Counted from the first letter of the stretch, positions 23,952 to 31,352 are shown. The stretch is DNA of 36,430 nucleotides from HGM12587 sp945786935 (GCA_945786935.1 CALZFY010000012.1:1-36430), one strand, 5' to 3'. Numbers and translations are program-made. The notes: a model not told the origin generated them from the sequence alone.

Positions 23952-25538
23952 CTATTTTGTAAATTCTTCAATGAGACACTGATGGGCTTTTGTTTTCTTG
24001 TCGTAATTAATCCCAACCAGTAATAGTTTTCCGGTGTACTGTAACAATGAATCAGGATATTTTCTTTTTTTAATCTGGCTCATTGCTGTCTTGGCATCCT
24101 TGTTCCACTTTAATTCTATAACGAGGGCAGGATAATCACTACTATATTCCGGTTTTGGAATATAGACAAAATCTGCAAATCCTCTTCCTGTCGGCAGTTC
24201 TCTCACTGGTTTAAAGTAATATTGCATGGAACTTAGATAAGCAATTGTCAATACACTGCTAAGGGAATTTTCATTGTTGTATTGGATTGCTGAAGCGTAC
24301 TCGTCGTGAATCTTTTCAATACCATAGGCAACTTCTTCCACTTCCATATCCAAAGTGGCATCCAAAAGCTGACTTGATCGCTGTTCAAACGCAACCATTT
24401 CATTCCACTTTTTCTTTTTTGTAGCGGAGATAAACTCCTGCCTGATTTCTTCATTCGGAATAAAGGCATTTTTCTTTTTCTGATCATAGGCAAGATACCC
24501 CAAATGGATCAGTAACGTCAGAACATCATCTTTATCACTAAAACTAATCATATCATTTTGGAAAGAGCAGGTATCCACTTCTACGGAGGCACCGGAAATC
24601 ATTTCAATGATTGCAGTTTTTAACCCATCGAAGTCCATGTTAATGTATGGTCTGATGGATTCAAAGGTTCCCGTTTGTGACCAGTAGCTTTGATAGGTAC
24701 CATCCACCATCAGGTTTACCACAGCATTAGGATTATAGACATGGTAATCTCCCATTTCATACCCATCATACCAAAGTTTCACCTTTCCAAAATCCCTGTC
24801 ATATTGCCTGCATAATGCCTGTACTTCGTTTTCTGTAAAGCCCACATACTCGGCTAGAGGGCCGGAATTTAACATGGTATATTGTTTGAAATTATTCAAA
24901 GAGGACTCTGACAATACTTTTTTGATTGGCAGGATACCAGTCAGATATGCCAGACTGATAAACTTTGTAGGTTCTACTCCCTTGAACATTCCACGAAGAA
25001 AATTGATATATTCATCCTGCACCTTCTGACCCAATTTTGTATCACGGATTGGTGCATCCCATTCGTCTATGATCACAATAAATTTTCTGCCGGTTGCTTC
25101 ACGAATACGTGCCATGATTCCATAGGTAGTCTGAACAGAATCAGAAATAACATCTGGATACTCTGTTTTGAGTTCCTTCATAAGATTCCGGTTCAGATAA
25201 TCTACAATTTTATCCGGACTTTCCGCATCCATCATGCACCATTGTACATCAAAGTGTATCACATCATATTTATTGAGATGCTCCTCAAACGTGTCCATGT
25301 TGCTGATTTTCAAATCATAAAACATTTCTTTTGAATCACAACCCTTACTGTAGTAAGCCGTTAACATATTGGCTGTTACAGATTTACCAAAACGACGGGG
25401 GCGGCTATTACAGATAAATGCCTGCATGGTATCGATGACTCTATTTGTACAGTCAATCAATCCTGTTTTATCTACGTAAATTTCGGAATTTAATGTTTTC
25501 TGAAACGCACTATTATCAGGATTCAAAAACATCCCCAT
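23952..25538 (-). CDS. AAA-ATPase-like protein with C-terminal PD-(D/E)XK nuclease domain
   Basis: A 528-residue protein of the AAA-ATPase_like/PDDEXK_9 family that is abundant in gut Firmicutes and Bacteroidetes. Walker A is SRPRRFGKS (45-53), Walker B FIVIIDEWD (153-161). The middle is a helical region. The C-terminus is a nuclease-like domain: DF at 456-457 in GRGFADFVYIP and IELKW with E475 and K477, i.e. D-Xn-ExK. Function is not established for the family; ATP-driven nucleic-acid processing, defence or mobile-element roles have been suggested. The RBS AAAGGAG overlaps the decayed Rpn fragment upstream, so the gene may have arrived or been rearranged next to it. Confidence 0.88.
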   Translation of the reverse strand: MGMFLNPDNSAFQKTLNSEIYVDKTGLIDCTNRVIDTMQAFICNSRPRRFGKSVTANMLTAYYSKGCDSKEMFYDLKISNMDTFEEHLNKYDVIHFDVQWCMMDAESPDKIVDYLNRNLMKELKTEYPDVISDSVQTTYGIMARIREATGRKFIVIIDEWDAPIRDTKLGQKVQDEYINFLRGMFKGVEPTKFISLAYLTGILPIKKVLSESSLNNFKQYTMLNSGPLAEYVGFTENEVQALCRQYDRDFGKVKLWYDGYEMGDYHVYNPNAVVNLMVDGTYQSYWSQTGTFESIRPYINMDFDGLKTAIIEMISGASVEVDTCSFQNDMISFSDKDDVLTLLIHLGYLAYDQKKKNAFIPNEEIRQEFISATKKKKWNEMVAFEQRSSQLLDATLDMEVEEVAYGIEKIHDEYASAIQYNNENSLSSVLTIAYLSSMQYYFKPVRELPTGRGFADFVYIPKPEYSSDYPALVIELKWNKDAKTAMSQIKKRKYPDSLLQYTGKLLLVGINYDKKTKAHQCLIEEFTK

Positions 25539-25822
25539 TTACTGCACACTCCTTTCGCTATGTGATATAAATATTTTCAATTCCCATTTCTCAGAAGACC
25601 TAACCTCCTGCACGATTCCATCAAGTTCAAGGATTCGAAAATCCTTTGAAATAATATTCGGATTATCAATTCTGGTGTCTTTCATATATTGTAACAAACT
25701 GATCAGTTCTTGGAAACCATTTTTACTCTCCATATGAAAATTATTTTGTGGTTCGTTACTGTTCACTCCGTTCCAGTAACTGTGGTTCCATCCTCGAATT
25801 ACAAATTTTCTATTTCTTTAGT
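25539..25822 (-). pseudogene. Decayed internal fragment of an Rpn nuclease gene
   Basis: The minus strand here is a degraded copy of part of the Rpn gene at 27944-28777. Residues MESKNGFQELISLLQYMKDT match MESKNGSQELISLLQYMKDT of the intact gene, continuing through RIDNPNIISKDFRILELDGIVQEV. Upstream, 25787-25822 still resembles 28308-28343, but an insertion of about 30 bp separates it. Downstream, similarity breaks by a short deletion just after SSEKWE, so the C-terminal domain is lost. The N-terminal nuclease core is absent. The piece ends in the ribosome site of the AAA-ATPase gene. A 75-codon open frame remains but is unlikely to be a functional protein. Confidence 0.75.
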
Positions 25823-26768
25823 TCTCCAATAGGAAATAACTATTTGAAAGAAACAAATAATTTTCATCTTCTTTTTTTATGACGGCAATACATTTTTTCT
25901 CATCATATAATTTTGAATACACCACATTTATATTTCCCTTTTCGTCTATAAACTGATCCAAAATGTTGACCTGACATTCATGAAAATCATTATGAACCAA
26001 ATAATAGGTATCAGTCTCTTCATTATAATAAAACTTTTCTACGCCTACCCAATTAGATTCCTGCAGAGAAATGCCAAAATACTTTTTCAAAATTTTGTTC
26101 ATATCTGATTTCGGTAACTTGATCACATCATAGTCCATCTCTGCACCTTGCATTTCAAGAAAATTTCGATCCGACTCATTGATCTCCAATCCAAAACCAT
26201 TGTAGAACAATTCTTCCAAATCAACATCTTTAGGAGAATCATAAAAAGAACTTAAACATAAATTGGCAAAAGCATTTTCTCCAATACCTTCATTGTTGAA
26301 AAAGTCCTTCGGTAAAATAAGTTCTTTTGATTCATTCAAAGACTCTGCCTGTTCCAACTTTTCAAATAGGACTGAGGCTTCGTCATTTACCGCAACATAC
26401 TTCTTATCATTACAATAGATACTTCCATTTTTATTGACCGTAAACTGATTTTCCGGTGCATTGATATGTACAATCAACAAATAATCTTCTGAAGTATATG
26501 AAATACCTCGACTGCTTCCTACATATTTTAATTGAACTTTCCCCATTTGCTCTTTCAGGGAAGTAATTACTTCTTTGTCTCTTATTTCTACCAGAATTCC
26601 CTCTTCTCCGGAGCCCTTATCTGTTTCAATTCGGATATACGTAATCTCTTCGTTATTCTTGAGTGGTTCTATCAAGTCCACCAGAGAAATCCTGTGCATA
26701 AATATCCATAAGACTAAAATCAGAATTGCCACTAAAAGAAATAGTCCATATTTTGTTTTCTTTGCCAT
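25818..26768 (-). CDS. Membrane-anchored protein with large extracellular domain, unknown function
   Basis: A 316-residue protein. Residues ~8-28 form one membrane helix (KYGLFLLVAILILVLWIFM) preceded by MAKKTK, so the bulk is outside the membrane or attached by a signal-anchor. There is no lipobox Cys. The N-terminal half (~40-140) is beta-rich. The C-terminal half (~165-300) has LEELFYNGFGLEINESDRNFLEMQG and KSDMNKILKKYFGISLQESNW, a motif style seen in other secreted Clostridia proteins of unknown function; I cannot name a family. GAGG precedes ATG 26768. Its stop overlaps the Rpn fragment by a few bases. Confidence 0.75.
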   Translation of the reverse strand: MAKKTKYGLFLLVAILILVLWIFMHRISLVDLIEPLKNNEEITYIRIETDKGSGEEGILVEIRDKEVITSLKEQMGKVQLKYVGSSRGISYTSEDYLLIVHINAPENQFTVNKNGSIYCNDKKYVAVNDEASVLFEKLEQAESLNESKELILPKDFFNNEGIGENAFANLCLSSFYDSPKDVDLEELFYNGFGLEINESDRNFLEMQGAEMDYDVIKLPKSDMNKILKKYFGISLQESNWVGVEKFYYNEETDTYYLVHNDFHECQVNILDQFIDEKGNINVVYSKLYDEKKCIAVIKKEDENYLFLSNSYFLLEN

Positions 26769-26817
26769 ATGCTTCTTACCTCGTTAAAAACTACGTCCAT
26801 CATTTTTTGTTATGTTC

Positions 26818-26846
26818 ATTATACTTCTTTTCTTTTAAATGTACCA
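26818..26846 (-). promoter_or_regulatory. Possible promoter of the membrane-anchored protein
   Basis: TATAAT on the minus strand (26823-26818) with a weak -35 TGGTAC (26846-26841) at 17 bp. The rest of the 26769-26895 gap shows no other structure. Confidence 0.4.
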
Positions 26847-26895
26847 GTATGTCTTTAATTGAACAATTTAGTCCCTAAACTGCACTTGTTTACCT

Positions 26896-27480
26896 TTTGC
26901 TTTTGCAAAACGAGATGCCATTGTATTTCGAAGTTCGGGTCAGGAAATCATTGAGGTAAACATTTCCGGCATGCCCATCAAGGAAGAAGGGCTTGAGGAA
27001 CGGAAACAGGAAATTATTGATCGAGGCACTACATTTCCTAATATGCGAAATGACTATGAATACCGCCTGACGGATATTATCTTAGACAACGATATTGTAA
27101 AGATTGTCGGCACTACTGAGGAAGAGGCATTCGACATTCAGGATATTTCCCTGATGATTTTTGGAGTCGGTGTCTGGATGGCGATAGAAATGGCGGTTCT
27201 TTATTATGTGATAAAAATCTGCAAATTTCTCTCGATATGCGAAACCCCGTTTCATGAAAATATGAGCATGCTTCTGAAGAATTTCAATATTGCCCTCATT
27301 GTCCTGACGGTCTACGCTTCATTTGGAGATTCTTTGATAAACAGTATTGCCAAGGGACGTTTTGCTGTTACAATGAATATTAATATGATCAGTATTCTTG
27401 CTGTTGTAATGGTATTTGGACTGTCCGTTATCTTCAAATATGGTGCAATGCTTCAGCAGGAATCCGATGAAACACTATAG
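26896..27480 (+). pseudogene. 5'-truncated DUF2975 membrane protein gene
   Basis: Open frame with DUF2975-like content: a soluble strand-rich part ending in NDYEYRLTDIILDNDIVKIV, then three hydrophobic helices (~residues 58-80, 100-120 and 137-157 counted from ATG 26971). In the family, a first membrane helix and start codon normally come before the soluble part. Here the reading frame continues upstream of ATG 26971 as FAKRDAIVFRSSGQEIIEVN without a start and hits stop codons before a helix, so the true 5' end seems deleted. ATG 26971 has only a distant GAGG. It is paired with a small XRE regulator, the usual DUF2975 partner. It could still be translated from 26971 as a shortened protein. 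Confidence 0.6.
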
Positions 27481-27491
27481 GAGTGAAATCT

Positions 27492-27716
27492 ATGCCGATT
27501 ATTTTGAGACTGGATCGGGTGATGGCAGACCGAAAAATGAGTTTAAATGAACTGTCAGAACGTGTCGGTGTAACCAATGTAAATTTGTCAAAATTAAAAA
27601 CAGGAAAAGTCAGTGCTGTGCGTTTTTCTACTTTGGAAGCTATTTGTGAGGCACTAGACTGTCAGCCGGGGGATATTCTGGAATATCAGCCTGCCCCAAA
27701 GAAAGGAGAGACCTAG
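27492..27716 (+). CDS. Small XRE/Cro-type helix-turn-helix regulator
   Basis: 74 residues from ATG 27492, with AGGAG eight bases upstream overlapping the end of the DUF2975 frame. MPIILRLDRVMADRKMSLNELSERVGVTNVNLSKLKTGKVSAVRFSTLEAICEALDCQPGDILEY is the classic compact HTH found next to DUF2975 genes. It probably regulates its own operon. Since the partner is truncated, the pair may be non-functional. Confidence 0.85.
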   Translation: MPIILRLDRVMADRKMSLNELSERVGVTNVNLSKLKTGKVSAVRFSTLEAICEALDCQPGDILEYQPAPKKGET

Positions 27717-27816
27717 AGAAGAGCTCCTGTTCTCTTTGGGTGCCGAAGCAGATTTTGCAGCTCACGGGGAAGAAATCCTGAAAAAATCAGGATTTTCAAA
27801 TAAAGCAATACACTAG
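27717..27816 (+). other. Short open tail, possible gene remnant
   Basis: From about 27718 the frame reads EELLFSLGAEADFAAHGEEI... and ends at TAG 27816, 33 codons, without a start codon. Its sequence looks protein-like, as if it were the C-terminus of a lost gene. I do not recognise it. The rest of 27817-27943 holds a hairpin only. Confidence 0.3.
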
Positions 27817-27869
27817 AAGACTGCGAATTTTTTGTAAACGCAAGATATCGCAACACATTAGAAAGATTA

Positions 27870-27904
27870 AGCCCAATCGCACATAACACTTGAGCGATTG
27901 GGCT
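27870..27904 (-). terminator. Hairpin after the Rpn gene
   Basis: AGCCCAATCGC (27870-27880) and GCGATTGGGCT (27894-27904) form a perfect 11-bp stem with a 13-nt loop. On the minus strand the tail is TAATCTTTC, so T content is modest. Confidence 0.55.
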
Positions 27905-27943
27905 ATTTGGTAGTGTAAAATATTGACGATATGAACTTCTCCT

Positions 27944-28126
27944 TTATTTCTTCTTTGCAGAAATTGTCTTAACAATTTCGTTAATTGTATCCACGCTTTC
28001 TTCCAGCATATCCGCAATTTCTTCTACGGTACAACCTTTTTTCAATTTCTTGTTAACCTGATCCGTAAGTTTCTGCTTTTCTCCCTGCTCTATGCCACTT
28101 TGAATACCAATTTCCAATATATTCAT
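27944..28126 (-). CDS. Possible intragenic RpnS-like antitoxin (C-terminal 60 codons of the Rpn gene)
   Basis: Within the Rpn gene, in the same frame, ATG 28126 is preceded by GGGAGG (28140-28135) at an optimal 8-nt distance. Translation from it would give a 60-residue helical protein, MNILEIGIQSG...TISAKKK, exactly the C-terminal domain. In studied E. coli Rpn systems the small C-terminal product made from an internal start blocks the full-length nuclease. The site here is as strong as those of real genes nearby. Use of the start is a prediction. Confidence 0.45.
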   Translation of the reverse strand: MNILEIGIQSGIEQGEKQKLTDQVNKKLKKGCTVEEIADMLEESVDTINEIVKTISAKKK

Positions 28127-28777
28127 CTTCACGGCCTCCCATTCCTCAGAGGACATAACCTCCTGCACAATTTCATCAAGTTCAAGGATTCGAGAATCCT
28201 TTGAAACAATATTCGGATTATCAATCCTAGTGTCTTTCATATATTGTAACAAACTGATCAGTTCTTGGGAACCATTTTTACTCTCCATATTCAAAAATAT
28301 TTTCGTTGTTCCATCCTCCAATTCCAGATTTTCTACTTCTTTACATCGTTCCGTAAATGTGTACTTTGCCAAATCTTTCTTAAAAATATCCTCCTGTGTA
28401 ATAAATATTATGACTGTGGACGGCAAGTTCCGATACCTTGTCTTTTTCCCGGATTTGAGAATGGGTGTATCTATCATACTTTGATAAAACCGTGAGCGCT
28501 TTCTCAAATCATCACCCTTCGAATCATTTTGCATTTCCAAATTAAATTGTCTCTGGTCTTTTGACCTGGCCCATGCGTCCAATCGGATTGCACGTTTTCC
28601 CGCTTTGTTTAGTATGACCTGTTCAACCTTTACCTCCTCCAACTCAATATCCGGCTCCTCTATAAAAATACTGAGTACACACTGGTATGCCCTCGGAACT
28701 TTCATCACTGACAGGAATAAGGCAAAATCACTCAGATTAAACACATGTTCATTTAAAAGTAACTCATAATTATCCAT
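27944..28777 (-). CDS. Rpn family PD-(D/E)XK nuclease (transposase-related)
   Basis: A 277-residue Rpn protein of the PD-(D/E)XK family often labelled as putative transposase. Nuclease core: IRLDAWARSKDQRQFNLEMQ (~70-90), i.e. Asp then Glu-x-Gln, after EVKVEQVILNKAGKRA. The middle part ends LELEDGTTKIFLNMESKNGSQELISLLQYMKD. The C-terminal ~60 residues are a separate helical domain (IEQGEKQKLTDQVNKKLKK, then CTVEEIADMLEESVDTINEIV). Good start: GGAGGATAAAGT before ATG 28777. Rpn proteins cut DNA and, in E. coli, act as toxins restrained by a shorter C-terminal product made from an internal start. Such a start is visible here. A decayed copy lies at 25539-25822. Confidence 0.87.
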   Translation of the reverse strand: MDNYELLLNEHVFNLSDFALFLSVMKVPRAYQCVLSIFIEEPDIELEEVKVEQVILNKAGKRAIRLDAWARSKDQRQFNLEMQNDSKGDDLRKRSRFYQSMIDTPILKSGKKTRYRNLPSTVIIFITQEDIFKKDLAKYTFTERCKEVENLELEDGTTKIFLNMESKNGSQELISLLQYMKDTRIDNPNIVSKDSRILELDEIVQEVMSSEEWEAVKMNILEIGIQSGIEQGEKQKLTDQVNKKLKKGCTVEEIADMLEESVDTINEIVKTISAKKK

Positions 28778-28837
28778 ACTTTATCCTCCACACATAAAAT
28801 TATAATAAATGGGTAAATCGGCAGAATTGCCAAAAAG

Positions 28838-28882
28838 AAAGACGAATGCCCTTCAGATGCTCTGATTATAACATTCGTCTTT
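28838..28882 (-). terminator. Terminator after the broken LiaF-like gene
   Basis: AAAGACGAATG (28838-28848) pairs perfectly with CATTCGTCTTT (28872-28882). On the minus strand it ends CTTTCTTTTT. The loop contains a smaller CAGAGCATCTG hairpin. Confidence 0.7.
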
Positions 28883-28924
28883 GTTAGATTCAATATGAAT
28901 TTTTGATTGCTCTTTGTATTGTAC

Positions 28925-29430
28925 TCACTTAATCTCCACGCCGCCAAAGAGACAGGTCGCATTTACATACAATGTATATGGATTTGCCGGATTGTTACTG
29001 CAATCTTTTCCACCGGAAACACCACCAATCAAGGCTGTGGAATTCACCTTCACATTGACTCCATATGGAACATAAACTTCCTGTGATTCTTTCATAAATC
29101 TCATTATCACGGTTACCCCAGACATTTCCTAAAATAATCTTCACACCAACAAGTACGATGATTGCCGGGAGCCAAAGTTTCCAAAACAAGTCAAACTGAA
29201 AAATCCCACGACAGCAAAGCAACAAAAACACACCGATACAAATCCCGATGATGTTACCGATTTTATCGCGGTCGTTAAATAAGCCAAACACACAAGGCAC
29301 AATGATAAACAATGTCCACCAGCCTTCAAAGAAAATATTGATTCTGGCGAATCCTAACGCATTTAATCCCCAAATAACTCCGACTGCTACAAGTATCAAA
29401 CCTAATAAAATATTACTTCCTTTTTTTCAT
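28925..29430 (-). pseudogene. Broken LiaF/DUF5668-like membrane protein gene
   Basis: Two frames together recall one LiaF-like protein. The N-terminal part (about 29420 down to 29127) has four membrane helices: LILVAVGVIWGLNALGF, WWTLFIIVPCVFGLF, IIGICIGVFLLLCC and LWLPAIIVLVGVKIILG. The C-terminal part (28925-29090), in another frame, reads VYVPYGVNVKVNSTALIGGVSGG and ends LYVNATCLFGGVEIK, the beta-helical LiaF C-terminus. About 60-70 residues expected between are missing, so an internal deletion caused a frameshift. Also the ATG at 29430 is followed by seven As, putting it one base out of frame with the membrane part. Two independent lesions mark a pseudogene. Confidence 0.75.
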
Positions 29431-29464
29431 AACGATTCTCCAATCATGTTCTTTCGTTGTTTAA

Positions 29465-29548
29465 TATACTCTTATTCTATATGGGAGATCGCATTTCTGA
29501 TAGATGAAATATTCATCTATTTGTGTCGATTTTATAGGTTTCTCTTGC
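29465..29548. repeat. Copy 2 of an 84-bp repeat (other copy at 23726-23809)
   Basis: Gapless match to copy 1, four differences in the last 51 bp. Copy 2 includes the inverted repeat TAGATGA-N5-TCATCTA (29500-29518), which has decayed in copy 1. It lies just upstream of the LiaF-like pseudogene, as copy 1 lies upstream of the PadR operon. The rest of the 29431-29804 gap (374 bp) contains a short ACGGC/GCCGT hairpin near 29675-29690 and the promoter of the next gene, nothing else I can support. Confidence 0.75.
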
Positions 29549-29763
29549 TCAGCTTATTTTTCCAGACATCCCTTTTTCTTTTTTCGAAGTTCAAAATTTT
29601 GTCGGATTGTATTGCAGCATTCTCTAAGATGTGATACCCTAAAGGCACATTTCAAACATTCTAATTTCTATTTACGGCAGTTCGCCGTGTAATCCAATGT
29701 TTGATAAAAACTGAATAGACGAGGAGTTGGTGCGTATGTGGGAATAATCTTTTATTTAGACTA

Positions 29764-29790
29764 TTGAAAACCTGTACAATATGTTAGAAT
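29764..29790 (+). promoter_or_regulatory. Possible promoter of the repeat-bearing Rpn-like gene
   Basis: TTGAAA (29764-29769) and TAGAAT (29785-29790) preceded by TGT, an extended -10; the 15-bp spacer is short. An alternative -10 is TACAAT at 29775. Confidence 0.35.
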
Positions 29791-29804
29791 AAAGGAGATG
29801 TACT

Positions 29805-30719
29805 ATGAAAACTGAAAATCAGGATATCCGAGGAAACCGAAACCATAAGGATGCATTGTTCCGCATGGTGTTTTCTAAAAAAGAAGATTTGTTGGATCTT
29901 TATAATGCAGTGCGGGGCACAGCTTATCAGAACGCAGAGGATCTGGAAGTTAATACATTGGAAAACGTGCTTTATATGGCTATGAAAAATGATATTTCAT
30001 TTATGATTGATTGCACGATGAATCTGTATGAACATCAAAGCTCCTACAACCCCAATATGCCCCTTCGCGGGTTAATGTATTTTGTACAGCTGTACAGCAA
30101 ATATGCGGATCAGCGTAAGCTGAATCTATATAGCACTACCATCCAAAAGATTCCGACACCACAGTTTGTTGTATTTTACAATGGCATAAAAGAAGAACCG
30201 GATCGTCAGATCCTAAAGCTTTCGGATGCATTTCAGACAGAAGGCGGCTGTATCGAATGTGAAGCTACCATGCTGAATATCAATTTGGGGCGCAACATGG
30301 AGCTGATGGAAAAATGCAGGCGTCTGGAAGAATATGCAACTTTTGTATCCACAGTAATAAAATATACCCAATCAGGTGACCTGGAGTTGGGCGAAGCCAT
30401 CAGGCAGGCAATGGATGAATGCATCGAAAAAGGAATCTTATCGGATATTTTAACAAATCAGCGGGCGGAGGTCAAAGATGAAGTCAGAGCAGAAGTCAAG
30501 GATGAAGTCAGAGCGGAGGTCAAGGATGAAGTCAGAGCAGAAGTCAAGGATGAAATCCGAGCAGAAGTCAGAGCTGAAGCCCAAGGGAGCCTTGTAGAGA
30601 TTCTGAAGGAATTAGGAACACCAAAAGAGATTATTATTGATAAAATAATGGAAAAATTCTCTCTAACTAATGCTCAGGCAAAAAATTTGTGTCTTAAACA
30701 TTTTGGAGAAAACCATTGA
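29805..30719 (+). CDS. Rpn-like PD-(D/E)XK nuclease with octapeptide tandem repeat
   Basis: A 304-residue protein of the Rpn/PD-(D/E)XK type common in Clostridia. It starts with RNHKDALFRMVFSKKEDLLDLYNA, typical for the group. Catalytic-like residues: FMIDCTMNLYEHQ (~67-79), Asp then Glu-x-Gln, as in other Rpn cores. After ~215 comes a tandem array of the octapeptide AEVKDEVR (four full copies and a partial, ~221-256), predicted as a long charged helix or coiled coil, then a helical C-terminal domain ending CLKHFGENH. AAAGGAGATGTACT precedes the ATG. An in-frame internal ATG (30411) has AGGCAGGC just upstream, a weak ribosome site. A separate gene and strand from the other Rpn copy, and not a recent duplicate of it. 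Confidence 0.82.
   Translation: MKTENQDIRGNRNHKDALFRMVFSKKEDLLDLYNAVRGTAYQNAEDLEVNTLENVLYMAMKNDISFMIDCTMNLYEHQSSYNPNMPLRGLMYFVQLYSKYADQRKLNLYSTTIQKIPTPQFVVFYNGIKEEPDRQILKLSDAFQTEGGCIECEATMLNINLGRNMELMEKCRRLEEYATFVSTVIKYTQSGDLELGEAIRQAMDECIEKGILSDILTNQRAEVKDEVRAEVKDEVRAEVKDEVRAEVKDEIRAEVRAEAQGSLVEILKELGTPKEIIIDKIMEKFSLTNAQAKNLCLKHFGENH
30465..30572 (+). repeat. 24-bp tandem repeat inside the Rpn-like gene
   Basis: Four 24-bp units (30465-30488, 30489-30512, 30513-30536, 30537-30560) and half a unit to 30572. Units differ at few third positions, with an alternating GCGGAGGTC/GCAGAAGTC pattern suggesting a 48-bp doubling. Copy number change keeps the frame. Confidence 0.9.
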
Positions 30720-30738
30720 TTTTAGAGATCACAGGTAT

Positions 30739-30790
30739 ACGAAGAAAGAAGCATATATGCATTTACATACGGGCTTCTTTCGTACTTTTT
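30739..30790 (+). terminator. Terminator of the Rpn-like gene
   Basis: ACGAAGAAAGAAGC (30739-30752) pairs, with a 3-nt bulge, with GCTTCTTTCGT (30773-30783), then ACTTTTTG. Confidence 0.65.
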
Positions 30791-30831
30791 GAGCACCTTG
30801 AAGTGCCATTTGCGTTTCAAAGTGCCTTTCA

Positions 30832-30990
30832 TTATTGAACAAGGATTTTCGCAATTTCTTCGTATTGATAAACTACCAGCGGTGTATCAATTCTTTGCGT
30901 ATCCGTTGTTTGGAGGCTACCTATCACTGCCAGAATCATCCAACCTGCTATAATGCTCATATTTAAAAGCTTTAAGAAAATATCTCCCAT
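30832..30990 (-). pseudogene. Truncated blaR1-like gene (N-terminal stump)
   Basis: Starts at ATG 30990, three bases after the blaI stop. The first ~23 residues (MGDIFLKLLNMSIIAGWMIL) match the first membrane helix of BlaR1/MecR1-type M56 metallopeptidase sensors. Then it goes straight into TDTQRIDTPLVVYQYEEIAKILVQ and stops at 52 residues, against about 400-600 in intact BlaR1. The peptidase and sensor domains are missing, probably by a deletion that joined start and end. The regulator BlaI is thus without its sensor here. Confidence 0.7.
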
Positions 30991-30992
30991 AC

Positions 30993-31352
30993 TCACTTTT
31001 CCTCCGCCTGGTCTATCATCCTACGGATTTCTTTCGCTTCCTGCGGTGTCAATTTCTTATTTTGCGTGAAAGCCGCAATAAATGCCGGAAGTGAACCCGC
31101 AAAGCTATCTTCTACATACTGTCTGCTTTGTTTTGCATAAAACTCATCCCTGGATATGACGGAAGTCACCCGACCATTTTCATTCTGAAACAGTCCTTTG
31201 TCGATCAGCCTTCTTAATACGTTATGTGCTGTAGTTCTTTTCCAATTAAATTCCACTGCAGTCATTTTAACCAGCTCTGATGATGTTACCGGTTCATGCT
31301 CCCATATCATATCTGCATATTTTGCCTCTATGGCTCCTAATTGTATTTCCAT
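30993..31352 (-). CDS. blaI: BlaI/MecI/CopY family repressor
   Basis: A 119-residue winged-helix repressor: LGAIEAKYADMIWEHEPVTSSELVKM, then the recognition helix in FNWKRTTAHNVLRRLIDKGLFQNENGRV, and a C-terminal dimerisation helix (LTPQEAKEIRRMIDQAEE). In intact systems a BlaR1 protease inactivates it when beta-lactam is sensed. Here BlaR1 is a stump, so release from DNA would need another route, or the repressor is permanently active. AAGGGGGATTTTTCT lies before the ATG and a large palindrome overlaps its promoter. Confidence 0.92.
   Translation of the reverse strand: MEIQLGAIEAKYADMIWEHEPVTSSELVKMTAVEFNWKRTTAHNVLRRLIDKGLFQNENGRVTSVISRDEFYAKQSRQYVEDSFAGSLPAFIAAFTQNKKLTPQEAKEIRRMIDQAEEK

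Noticed and set aside
27796..28017. 73-codon minus-strand frame overlapping the end of the Rpn gene
   Set aside because: Shifted frame crossing a terminator hairpin; no ribosome site.
29590..29760. Possible insertion-sequence end (short ACGGC/GCCGT hairpin)
   Set aside because: No transposase, no matching end and no target duplication found.
30465..30572. CRISPR-like array
   Set aside because: Repeats are directly adjacent, in frame and coding (AEVKDEVR), with no spacers. No CRISPR array was seen elsewhere in the window.
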